Source: Anaerolineales bacterium
GTDB taxonomy: Bacteria; Chloroflexota; Anaerolineae; Anaerolineales; UBA11858
Direction: 5' to 3'
Assembly: GCA_021161345.1 (NCBI GenBank)
Contig: JAGHAU010000186.1
Coordinates: 1-36,654, forward strand
Length of the DNA stretch: 36,654 bases
Part shown: positions 1 to 8,443 of the stretch, piece after piece
Layout of the letters: each line of letters opens with the position of its first letter
Position numbering within the stretch: position 1 is the stretch's first letter
The notes under the pieces: model-generated
The model's input: only the letters and a program-made list of their open reading frames with translations
What the model was told of the DNA's origin: nothing
The model's database searches: none
Program-made: the position numbers and the translations under genes

Positions 1-43
1 ATATTGCACACCCCTTTCTTTTTTTTTCAGGAGGAGATTTCGC

Positions 44-541
44 ATGATAGGACCATTTTTAGAAGCACTAATAGGGGATGTTGGACGAGCGATTTTATAT
101 TTTTATCAAGCAAATGAACTGATCATCAATTCGATCATTCTGGTGTATGGGTTGTTCATGTTCCTTTGTTGGAATAATCTCCTTCGCATTTATAGATTCC
201 TTATTGTTGAAATGGCTAAATCGGCCCATCTGTCTGATGAGCTCAACAGAAAGAAATCCAACAAGAAGATCCGAAAGATCATCGGCATTCCCTGGGACAA
301 GGCCATTGAAGTGTCACCTTTCCCCTACATTGCCAGGATCGGGGCACTGAGCCCTAAAAGAAAGACAATTGAAAATTTACAGTTGCTGTTTAATGAAAAA
401 GATCTGGCAGACAAAGCGCTTAAAGCCCTACAGGGCGCCAAGATCCAGCGCATGATGCCCAGCAATCGAGAAATGCTCCAGCGCGAAATGGATCAACGCA
501 AGGAAAAGCAGGCTGCTAAGGATAAAAAACAGAAAGAATAG
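44..541 (+). CDS. Hypothetical membrane-anchored protein with charged C-terminus
   Basis: 165 aa ORF; strong SD (aggaggag) upstream; hydrophobic N-terminal half, Lys/Glu-rich tail. Confidence 0.7.
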   Translation: MIGPFLEALIGDVGRAILYFYQANELIINSIILVYGLFMFLCWNNLLRIYRFLIVEMAKSAHLSDELNRKKSNKKIRKIIGIPWDKAIEVSPFPYIARIGALSPKRKTIENLQLLFNEKDLADKALKALQGAKIQRMMPSNREMLQREMDQRKEKQAAKDKKQKE

Positions 542-574
542 AGCCTGCCCAAAAACCTTTATATTTAACGAATC

Positions 575-612
575 AATCCCGGTTGGAGAGCATACTCCCC
601 GGGATTTCTTTA
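575..612 (+). terminator. Intrinsic terminator-like hairpin after the first ORF
   Basis: AATCCCGG (575-582) pairs with CCGGGATT (599-606), inner GGAG/CTCC stem, then T-rich tail. Confidence 0.65.
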
Positions 613-673
613 TTAAAGCAATGGTTCACTCCAGATATACGACAGAATCACTTCTGACCCCCTATCCTACCGC

Positions 674-702
674 TTGACAAATAACTTCTCCCCCTGTATA
701 AT
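674..702 (+). promoter_or_regulatory. Consensus sigma70-type promoter: TTGACA - 17 nt - TATAAT
   Basis: TTGACA 674-679, TATAAT 697-702, spacer exactly 17 nt. Confidence 0.85.
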
Positions 703-704
703 AA

Positions 705-737
705 TCACATATGTGAGAGCGAATATCACATACGTGA
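705..737. promoter_or_regulatory. Tandem palindromic operator candidates TCACATATGTGA and TCACATACGTGA
   Basis: 705-716 is a perfect palindrome; 726-737 differs at one base; centres 21 nt apart; they lie over and just downstream of the expected TSS. Confidence 0.7.
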
Positions 738-749
738 TTAGGAAGATGT

Positions 750-1637
750 ATGAATAAAATCTGGACCAGCAATCTGGAAACGATCAAGGTAGGCCTGTAT
801 GAAAAAGCCCTGCCAAAAAACCTTTCCTGGGAAGAGCGGTTGAACATTACCCGGAAAACCGGATTCGATTTCCTGGAAGTATCTGTTGATGATACAGACG
901 AACGGCTGGCTCGCTTGGATTGGAGCCCTGCACAGAGAAAAACCGTAATGGGTCTTGTTGAAAAAACCGGCGTGAAAATCCAGTCCTTAAGTCTCAGTGG
1001 ACACCGGCGTTATCCTCTTGGAAGTAAATCGGTTGAAACAAGAACCCGCGCGCTCGATATTTTCAAGCGATCGATCGAACTTGCTGTCGATCTTAATGCC
1101 AGGACGATCCTGTTGGGCGGCGCGGAGGATTATTACGAAGAAATCGATCAATCCACCAAGGATCGTTTCCTGGAAAATCTGGGCAAAGGATTTGAATGGG
1201 CCAGTGGGGCTGGTGTGATGCTGGCTCTGGAAAACTGGGATATCCAGATCAATACTATGCCCCGGGTCATGGAATATGTCGATTATTTTGATTCCCCCTG
1301 GTTCCAGACTTATACCGATCTCGGCAATCTGATCTATGCTGGGGTGGACGTCGTCTCCCAGCTGGACTATGTAAAAGGACATATTGCAGCCCTTCATGTA
1401 AAAGATACCCTGCCAGGACAGCTTCGATATGTATCACCCGGTGAAGGGGCAGTCCCCTTTGTTGAAGCATTTGAAAAATTGGCTGAGACAGGTTTCCAGT
1501 CACCGGTTGTGCTGGAGCTCTGGACTGAGGATTTTCCGGACGCAGTGGAGATTGTTAAGAAAGCTGGTGATTATATCCGGGAGAAAATGAAAGAAGGTTG
1601 GGCCAGATACCAAAGAAAAATCGAACGAGGAGCATGA
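750..1637 (+). CDS. L-ribulose-5-phosphate 3-epimerase / L-xylulose-5-phosphate 3-epimerase family (UlaE/SgbU-like)
   Basis: 295 aa; motifs GLYEKALP, GFDFLEVSVDDTDERLARLDW, SGHRRYPLGS, HVKDTLPG match UlaE family as recalled. Confidence 0.8.
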   Translation: MNKIWTSNLETIKVGLYEKALPKNLSWEERLNITRKTGFDFLEVSVDDTDERLARLDWSPAQRKTVMGLVEKTGVKIQSLSLSGHRRYPLGSKSVETRTRALDIFKRSIELAVDLNARTILLGGAEDYYEEIDQSTKDRFLENLGKGFEWASGAGVMLALENWDIQINTMPRVMEYVDYFDSPWFQTYTDLGNLIYAGVDVVSQLDYVKGHIAALHVKDTLPGQLRYVSPGEGAVPFVEAFEKLAETGFQSPVVLELWTEDFPDAVEIVKKAGDYIREKMKEGWARYQRKIERGA

Positions 1638-1644
1638 TATTGTA

Positions 1645-2310
1645 ATGACAAAACAACCACTAATTCAATTAGCACTAGACTATTTTGACCTCGCCCCTGC
1701 TTTGGCAATGACGCAGATAGTACGGGATGAGGTTGATGTGATAGAAATTGGCACACCGCTATCCAAATCCGCAGGCATGCTTTCTGTCCAGATCGTCCGG
1801 GAACTCTGCCCGGATAAATTGATCCTGGCAGATATCAAATCTCCCGATGTAGGTGGGGGAGAAGCCAAGATGGCCTTTGACGCGGGGGCTGACTGGATGA
1901 CAGTGCTCGGCGCTGCTCCGATGGATACCATCAAACTGGCCCTGGAAGAAGCCAACTCTCGTCCTGGAAAGGAAATGTTCATAGAGCTTACTGGTATTCG
2001 CGACATCATCGCCAGGGCGCAAGAATGGCGGGATATCGGCGTAGAACGAATGGTTTATCACAGAGGTTGGGATGAAGGCAATCTTTCCCGATCCTGGGAT
2101 AAATCCGATTGGCAAACCATACAAACTCTGATCGAAATGGGTTTTAAAGTGTCTGTAGCAGGTGGAATTGGATTGGATTTGATCCCATTTTTTGAAGGTT
2201 TGGAAATCTCGGTTTTTATAATCGGTAGGGCAATTAGGGAAACTGATTATCCTGCAGAATCTGCACGGCAATTTCGGAAAGCGATAGATAATATATCTGG
2301 TGGGAGGTAA
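1645..2310 (+). CDS. 3-keto-L-gulonate-6-phosphate decarboxylase / hexulose-6-phosphate synthase family (UlaD/SgbH-like)
   Basis: 221 aa; motifs QLALDYFDL, EIGTPL, LADIK, IELTG, GFKVSVAGGIGLDLIPFF, FIIGRAIRETDYPAESARQFRKAI. Confidence 0.8.
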   Translation: MTKQPLIQLALDYFDLAPALAMTQIVRDEVDVIEIGTPLSKSAGMLSVQIVRELCPDKLILADIKSPDVGGGEAKMAFDAGADWMTVLGAAPMDTIKLALEEANSRPGKEMFIELTGIRDIIARAQEWRDIGVERMVYHRGWDEGNLSRSWDKSDWQTIQTLIEMGFKVSVAGGIGLDLIPFFEGLEISVFIIGRAIRETDYPAESARQFRKAIDNISGGR

Positions 2311-2315
2311 AAAAT

Positions 2316-3281
2316 ATGAAATTATCGAAGGAAAATGCAGAGCATTATATGCTGCAAATGTACCAGGTACGAGCTTTTGAAGAACAAGCTGAAAAAAGTT
2401 ATATGGCAGGCAAGATCCACGGCACGATGCACCTGTCCATTGGACAGGAAGCATCCGCAATTGGCTCCATAAGCACCCTCGAACCCACCGATTTTATTAT
2501 AGGTCACCACCGCGGGCACGGCCTTTGTATTGCTAAGGGTGCAGATTTAAATTTAATGATGGCCGAGTTTTACGGTAAAGAGAATGGCTACTGTCGCGGA
2601 AGGGGTGGGTCGATGCATATCGCTGATGTGGCCGGGGGGAACTTGGGCGCAAACGGCGTGGTAGGCGGAGGCATCCCTATGGCGGTTGGGATTGGAATTG
2701 GCCTGAAAATGAAGGCAGAGAACCAAGTCCTTTTGGCCTTCTTTGGTGATGGCGCGGCCTCAACAGGCGCGTTCCACGAATCTATGATCCTGGCTGTTCT
2801 TTTCCAGGTACCCGTTGTTTTCATTTGTGAAAACAACCAATATGCCATGTCTTTCTCCGCGAACGATTGGACAACCTCCAAGAAGATCGCAGCCCATGGT
2901 GAGATCTACGGCATGGCTGGAAGCTGTTCAACAGATGGTAATGACCTGATTGAGGTTAAGGCAGCTGTCGGAGCGGCGGTAAAACGAGCACGCGAAGGCG
3001 GAGGTCCCTCCCTGATAGTTAATGATACTTATCGCTGGCGCGGTCACTCGAAAAGCGACCGCAACCGCTATCGCACCACCGAGGAAATCGAGGAATGGAA
3101 AAAGAAGGATCCCATTCTTAAATTCCGAGCCTATTGCGTCAAGGAAAAATTATTGACCGAGAAAGAAGCAGATCAGATCAAGGAAAAAGGTTATTCAGAT
3201 ATTGAAGCCGCTCGTGTCTTTGCTGAAGCCAGCCCGGATCCGAAGGTTGAGACATTGGAAGAAGGGGTTTACGCACCATGA
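2316..3281 (+). CDS. pdhA: Pyruvate/acetoin/2-oxoacid dehydrogenase E1 component, alpha subunit
   Basis: 321 aa; TPP-binding [13 protein letters not shown]...[24 protein letters not shown]. Confidence 0.88.
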   Translation: MKLSKENAEHYMLQMYQVRAFEEQAEKSYMAGKIHGTMHLSIGQEASAIGSISTLEPTDFIIGHHRGHGLCIAKGADLNLMMAEFYGKENGYCRGRGGSMHIADVAGGNLGANGVVGGGIPMAVGIGIGLKMKAENQVLLAFFGDGAASTGAFHESMILAVLFQVPVVFICENNQYAMSFSANDWTTSKKIAAHGEIYGMAGSCSTDGNDLIEVKAAVGAAVKRAREGGGPSLIVNDTYRWRGHSKSDRNRYRTTEEIEEWKKKDPILKFRAYCVKEKLLTEKEADQIKEKGYSDIEAARVFAEASPDPKVETLEEGVYAP

Positions 3282-4264
3282 GAGAGATTACATTCTTAGA
3301 AGCTATACGTGAAGCAATGACCCAGGAAATGGAACGAGACTCCCGGGTATTCCTGATTGGAGAAGATATTGGTGAATACGGGGGAGCCTTCCAGGTTTCC
3401 TATGGCATGCTGGAAAAATTCGGCCACGAGCGCATTCTGGATACGCCCATTACTGAATTAGGATTGACGGGAGCTGCTGTCGGAGCTGCTTTAATTGGTA
3501 TGCGACCGATCGCGGAGATCATGTTCATGGATTTCACCACCCTGGCCTCTGAACAGCTGGTGAACCAGGCAGCAAAGTTGAGATTCATGTTCGGTGGTCA
3601 ATCTTCTGTACCGATGGTTTTACGAACCCCGGCGGGTTCCGGAACGGGTGCGGCAGAGCACCACTCCCAGAGTTTTGAGAATTGGTTTGTGCACGTGCCG
3701 GGCTTAAAGGTGGTTATGCCCACCACTCCATATGATGTCAAAGGTTTGCTGATTTCATCGATCAGGGATAATAACCCGGTCGTATTCATTGAGCACAAAT
3801 TGCTCTATAAGACCAAAGGCGAAGTACCCGAAGAGATGTATGAGATTCCTCTTGGAAAAGCGGATATTAAACGGGAAGGCAAAGACCTGACGATCATCGC
3901 CACTGGCATAATGGTTCAGAAGTCCCTTGCCGCAGCAGAAGAACTGATCAAGGAAGGCATCGATATTGAAGTCCTGGACCCCCGGACCCTGCGGCCGCTG
4001 GACACAGAATCTATAGTCAAATCAGTCAAAAAAACTGGAAAGGTATTGATCGTTCATGAAGCTGTTAAGACCGGAGGTTTTGGCGGTGAATTAGCAGGCG
4101 TGATCGCTGAAAGTGAAGCGTTTGGATACCTGGAAGCGCCGATCATTCGTCTGGCTGGACGGGAAGTTCCCATCCCGTATAATCGCGATTTGGAAAAAGC
4201 AGCAGTGCCGCAAATTGAGGATATTGTTGAAAAAGCCAGGGAACTGGCAACACTAAAGGTGTAA
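3278..4264 (+). CDS. pdhB: 2-oxoacid dehydrogenase E1 component, beta subunit
   Basis: 328 aa; [46 protein letters not shown]; overlaps the E1-alpha stop by 4 nt. Confidence 0.9.
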   Translation: MREITFLEAIREAMTQEMERDSRVFLIGEDIGEYGGAFQVSYGMLEKFGHERILDTPITELGLTGAAVGAALIGMRPIAEIMFMDFTTLASEQLVNQAAKLRFMFGGQSSVPMVLRTPAGSGTGAAEHHSQSFENWFVHVPGLKVVMPTTPYDVKGLLISSIRDNNPVVFIEHKLLYKTKGEVPEEMYEIPLGKADIKREGKDLTIIATGIMVQKSLAAAEELIKEGIDIEVLDPRTLRPLDTESIVKSVKKTGKVLIVHEAVKTGGFGGELAGVIAESEAFGYLEAPIIRLAGREVPIPYNRDLEKAAVPQIEDIVEKARELATLKV

Positions 4265-4265
4265 T

Positions 4266-5573
4266 ATGGCCATAGAAATGATCATGCCCAAAGTTGACAT
4301 GGACCAGGAAACTGGTACGGTCGTTGAGTGGTTAAAGACCGACGGGCAGCAAGTAAAAGAAGGTGAAACTATCCTGGTAATTGAGACAGACAAAATTGCC
4401 ATTGATGTTGAAGCGCCTGGTACTGGAATTTTAAACGGGATTTCCGCCAATCAAGGCGATGTGATCCCGATTGGCACAGTGATTGCCTACATCCTTGAAG
4501 AAGGTGAAAAACTGCCGGCTGCAGCAGCATCCCCGTCAGCTCCCGAACCCGCTGCAGTGCCAGAACCAACCGCTGCAGCCGAAGAAGTCTCAGCAACGCC
4601 CGTAGCTAAAAAGATGGCTGAAACTCTCGGCGTGGACCTGTCCAGGGTGACTCCGACTGGGAAGGGCGGAAAAGTCACTAAAGATGATGTGCAATCCTCT
4701 CTGGCCCCGGCAGCGCTGTCTGGAGACGTGATCGCTACGCCAGCTGCCCGCCGAACCGCCCGTTTGAAAGGTGTGGATTTGAGCCGCGTACGAGGAAGTG
4801 GCCCAAAAGGCAGAATCCAGGCCAGTGACGTGGAAAACTTCCAGCCTGGTGCTGGAATGGTAGCAGCCAGCCATGTTCAAAGCGGCGGAACAATTCCATT
4901 GATCGGTATGCGCCGAACAATTGCGGAACGGCTTACTGCAAGTTATCAATCCATCCCGCACATCCAATTCACAGCCAGGGTGGATATGAAGAATTTCATT
5001 AATGCCCGCAATGACTATAATGAGTTGGCCATAGAGCGAGGTGATGAAAAAGTTTCTGTCACCGCCATGCTTGTTAAACTGGTTTCCATGGTGATCGCAG
5101 ATCATCCAATGATCAACAGCTCGCTGGTGGAAAATTCGATCATTCTTCACCAGGATATCAATATCGGTGTGGCTGTTGCCATAGAAAAAGGTTTGATCGT
5201 TCCAGTTGTAAAGAATGCCAATCAAAAAGGGATCAGCAAGATCGCTGTTGAGACCAATGACCTTGTGAAACGGGCTAGAGAGGAAACCCTGGTGGGGCCA
5301 GATGTCAGGGGAGGCACTTTTACGATAACCAACCTTGGACCTTTTGGCGTGGAACAGTTCAACGCGATCATCAATCCGCCTGAGGCTGGGATCCTGGCCA
5401 TTGGCGCAACAACTAATGAAGTAGTCGCCTTGGAAGATGGGGCCATTGCCGTTAGACCGATCATGCGCTTTACTCTTTCCGCAGACCACCGCATCGTAGA
5501 TGGCGCGGTAGCTGCCCGTTTTATTGCAGACTTAAAAACAACTTTTGAGAACCCAATCTTGATGAACTATTAG
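4266..5573 (+). CDS. pdhC: Dihydrolipoamide acyltransferase E2, one lipoyl domain and two tandem peripheral-subunit-binding-like domains
   Basis: 435 aa; lipoyl ETDKIAIDVEAPGTG; ATPVAKKMAETLGVDLSRVTPTGKGGKVTKDDV and ATPAARRTARLKGVDLSRVRGSGPKGRIQASDV; catalytic SADHRIVDGA. Confidence 0.9.
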   Translation: MAIEMIMPKVDMDQETGTVVEWLKTDGQQVKEGETILVIETDKIAIDVEAPGTGILNGISANQGDVIPIGTVIAYILEEGEKLPAAAASPSAPEPAAVPEPTAAAEEVSATPVAKKMAETLGVDLSRVTPTGKGGKVTKDDVQSSLAPAALSGDVIATPAARRTARLKGVDLSRVRGSGPKGRIQASDVENFQPGAGMVAASHVQSGGTIPLIGMRRTIAERLTASYQSIPHIQFTARVDMKNFINARNDYNELAIERGDEKVSVTAMLVKLVSMVIADHPMINSSLVENSIILHQDINIGVAVAIEKGLIVPVVKNANQKGISKIAVETNDLVKRAREETLVGPDVRGGTFTITNLGPFGVEQFNAIINPPEAGILAIGATTNEVVALEDGAIAVRPIMRFTLSADHRIVDGAVAARFIADLKTTFENPILMNY

Positions 5574-5585
5574 CTAGGAGATAAT

Positions 5586-5852
5586 ATGCCGGAAATCAAA
5601 TTAACTATTACCCATGAGGTAGGCCTTCACGCCCGCCCAGCGTCGACCTTTGTTCAAACCGCTGCTAAGTTCTCCAGTGATATAGAAGTCACTCATGGAG
5701 AAACAACAGCCAATGCTAAAAGTATCCTGGCTGTGTTAACACTCGGTGCTCATAAAGACGCGGAGATCGTAGTAAAAGCAGAAGGGGAAGATGCAGATGA
5801 AGCGCTGAAGGCTCTTGAAGAGCTAGTGCTTGATAACTTTGGTGAACACTGA
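5586..5852 (+). CDS. ptsH: Phosphocarrier protein HPr
   Basis: 88 aa; GLHARPAS active-site His motif; NAKSILAVLTLG. Confidence 0.92.
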   Translation: MPEIKLTITHEVGLHARPASTFVQTAAKFSSDIEVTHGETTANAKSILAVLTLGAHKDAEIVVKAEGEDADEALKALEELVLDNFGEH

Positions 5853-5853
5853 T

Positions 5854-7581
5854 ATGAAGTCGATTTCTGGAATTCCCGCTTCGTACGGTATTGCGATAGG
5901 CCCTGCGTTTGTTTTTACCAGGGTCGAGATTGTAATAGAACCTTGTAATATTCAAGATCCTAAAGCAGAATGGAAACGATTCGTTCAAGCCCAGGAAGAG
6001 ACCTCTAAGCAGCTGGATGTAGCATATTTAAAAGCCCAGGAGGAATTGGGGGAAGAAGAGGCAGGAATATTCGAGGCCCAGAAATTAATGCTTCAAGATC
6101 CGGAGCTGATCAATACGGTTAAGTCACGAGTTGATTCAGAACTAATCAACGTTGAAACCGCCCTGTATGAATCCGCAGAATCTTTCGCCTTGCAATTGGA
6201 AGCAATTGAAGATGAATATCTCAGCGCCCGGGCACTGGATATTCGAGATGTGTCTTCCCGCCTCCTGAGGAATTTGCTTGGATTGAAGAATTCTCCAGCA
6301 GATGGATTAAAGATTCCTTCGATCATCACAGCTCAGGACCTGACACCCTCGGATACTGTCATGTTAAACAAGGATTTAGTTCTAGGATTCTGTATTGAAG
6401 TTGGAGGTTCAACTTCCCATACAGCCATACTGGCTAGAGGATTAGGGATCCCGGCAGTGGTTGGTGCCGGCGAACCATTGAGGAAGATCAAAACCGGGGA
6501 CAAACTCGTTATTGATGGCGATGCTGGTGAGATCATCATCGATGCGGATAAAAAATCCCTTAAACAATTCAGGGACCGCCAGAAAAAATTCCTTATGGCT
6601 CAAGCGGATGCGGAGGCGATCAGCCATCAACCAGCGATTACTACCGATGGACATCAGGTGGAAGTTGTCGCCAATATTGGTAGCGTAGACGATGTTCAAC
6701 CTGCAATACTCTCAGGCGCTGAAGGAGTTGGTTTGCTGCGCTCAGAGTTTCTTTATCTTGAACGATCCAGTCTCCCTACAGAAGAAGAACAATACGAAAG
6801 TTATAAAACAATCGGAGACGCCTTTGGCGATCGTCCAGTCATATTAAGGTCACTCGATGTGGGCGGAGATAAAGATATTCCTTATATTGATATGCCGCCA
6901 GAAGCCAATCCTTTCCTTGGAGTAAGGGCTATACGACTGTGTTTATCTCGACCGGACATATTTAAGCCCCAGCTGAGAGCAGCTTTGAGAGCAGGTTATG
7001 GGAATAATCTGAAATTAATGTTCCCTATGGTAGCTACTGTTGAGGATGTAGTGAAAATCCGGGAAGTTCTGGAGGAATGTAAACAGGAACTGAGAGATGA
7101 AGGCTATGATGTTGCAGAAGAAATGGAAATCGGGATCATGATCGAAATCCCATCTGCAGCGATCCTGGCAGATCAGCTGACAGAGGTGGTCGATTTCTTC
7201 TCGATAGGCACAAATGACCTCAGTCAGTATGCACTTGCAGCAGATCGCACCAATGCCCAGGTAGCTCCCATGGCTTCCGGGTTCCAACCCGCAGTTTTTA
7301 GGTTGATTAAAATGGTAATTGACGCTGCTCATGCCAAAGGAAAATGGGTAGGATTATGCGGGGAAATGGCAGGTGAATTATTGGCAATCCCGATCCTGTT
7401 AGGTTTAGGGCTGGATGAGTTCAGTATGAACCCTCCCGCCGTTCCTTTTGCCAAAAGGCTCATCCGTTCCATATCGATGGAACATGCCCGCCAAGTCGCT
7501 GAGACTGCGATAAACCTGAAGGGTGATAAGGAGATCCGGAAATATGTCCAGGAAGCTGTTCCAGAAGTGAACAGGGGGTAA
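5854..7581 (+). CDS. ptsI: Phosphoenolpyruvate--protein phosphotransferase, PTS enzyme I (likely start 5854 rather than 5830)
   Basis: GGSTSHTAILARGLGIPAVVG phospho-His motif; GVGLLRSEFLYL; MIEIPSAAILAD; SIGTNDLSQYALAADR; start MKSISGIPASYG is a better family match. Confidence 0.92.
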   Translation: MKSISGIPASYGIAIGPAFVFTRVEIVIEPCNIQDPKAEWKRFVQAQEETSKQLDVAYLKAQEELGEEEAGIFEAQKLMLQDPELINTVKSRVDSELINVETALYESAESFALQLEAIEDEYLSARALDIRDVSSRLLRNLLGLKNSPADGLKIPSIITAQDLTPSDTVMLNKDLVLGFCIEVGGSTSHTAILARGLGIPAVVGAGEPLRKIKTGDKLVIDGDAGEIIIDADKKSLKQFRDRQKKFLMAQADAEAISHQPAITTDGHQVEVVANIGSVDDVQPAILSGAEGVGLLRSEFLYLERSSLPTEEEQYESYKTIGDAFGDRPVILRSLDVGGDKDIPYIDMPPEANPFLGVRAIRLCLSRPDIFKPQLRAALRAGYGNNLKLMFPMVATVEDVVKIREVLEECKQELRDEGYDVAEEMEIGIMIEIPSAAILADQLTEVVDFFSIGTNDLSQYALAADRTNAQVAPMASGFQPAVFRLIKMVIDAAHAKGKWVGLCGEMAGELLAIPILLGLGLDEFSMNPPAVPFAKRLIRSISMEHARQVAETAINLKGDKEIRKYVQEAVPEVNRG

Positions 7582-7585
7582 ATTA

Positions 7586-8440
7586 ATCATAAAAACCTAT
7601 CCTAAATGTTATGACTGCATTGTCAGGCAGTCAGTCAATGCTGTCTTATTGAATGAAGACGACGAGTTTATTCAAATCCAAACTATTCGAAAAGTGATAA
7701 GCAAACTTGCCCAGATGGACGACAAACTCAGTCCTTCTGAGATCGCTGGCGAGACAAACCGGGTGATCAGAGATTCCCCGGGAGTAATAGACCTTTATAA
7801 AGACGAAAAAGAAGTCAGCCATCAACATGCGCTCAATTACCAGGATGACCTGAGGGATTTGATCTTAAAAGGTCGGGATCGCCTGGAGCAGGGACTGAAG
7901 GTCAGCGCCGCAGGCAATATAATCGATATCATTCATGCCATCGATTATGATCTGTGGGAAGAAGTGGAGAAGACGGTCAGCCAGGAACTCCAAGGTGGCG
8001 GGCTGGAAGCTTTCCGGAAGGGATTGAACGCCGCCCCGCACTTGTTATATCTTGCAGATAATGTTGGTGAAACGATCTTTGATAGGGTCTTTATCGAGAC
8101 CTTGGATATACCTGTAAAATATGTTGTCAAAAGTGGACCGGTTCTCAATGATGCAACCCTTGACTATGCAGTGGCGGCCGGGTTAGATCAGGTAGCCGAA
8201 GTTGTGGAAACAGGGTCCTGGGCTCCTGGAACTGTCCTATCTCAAACCACACCGGATTTTCAGAAGCTTTTTTTGGAATCGCCCTTGGTTCTCTCCAAAG
8301 GACAGGCGAATTATGAAACCATGGATGAACGGGGAGACAAAGTGTTTTTCCTGCTGCGAACCAAATGCCCTGTGCTCAGCAGCCGATTAGATATTCCAAT
8401 CGGCAACCTGGTATTAAAACAGGGACTCCCTCTTAATTGA
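7586..8440 (+). CDS. DUF89/ARMT1-like metal-dependent phosphatase family; true start probably upstream of the TTG at 7649 and non-canonical (ATC 7586 or ATA 7589)
   Basis: Frame upstream of 7649 reads I-I-K-T-Y-P-K-C-Y-D-C-I-V-R-Q-S-V-N-A-V, typical of the family N-terminus; downstream LYLADNVGETIFDRVFIETL is a DUF89 signature. Confidence 0.75.
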   Translation: MIKTYPKCYDCIVRQSVNAVLLNEDDEFIQIQTIRKVISKLAQMDDKLSPSEIAGETNRVIRDSPGVIDLYKDEKEVSHQHALNYQDDLRDLILKGRDRLEQGLKVSAAGNIIDIIHAIDYDLWEEVEKTVSQELQGGGLEAFRKGLNAAPHLLYLADNVGETIFDRVFIETLDIPVKYVVKSGPVLNDATLDYAVAAGLDQVAEVVETGSWAPGTVLSQTTPDFQKLFLESPLVLSKGQANYETMDERGDKVFFLLRTKCPVLSSRLDIPIGNLVLKQGLPLN

Positions 8441-8443
8441 CCC

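Noticed and set aside
987-1397. Many antisense or alternate-frame ORFs in the supplied track (e.g. 987-1397 -, 1759-2460 -, 4590-5489 -, 28916-29521 -)
   Set aside because: They lie wholly inside well-supported genes on the other strand, show no recognisable protein motifs and have no convincing SD; treated as chance ORFs.
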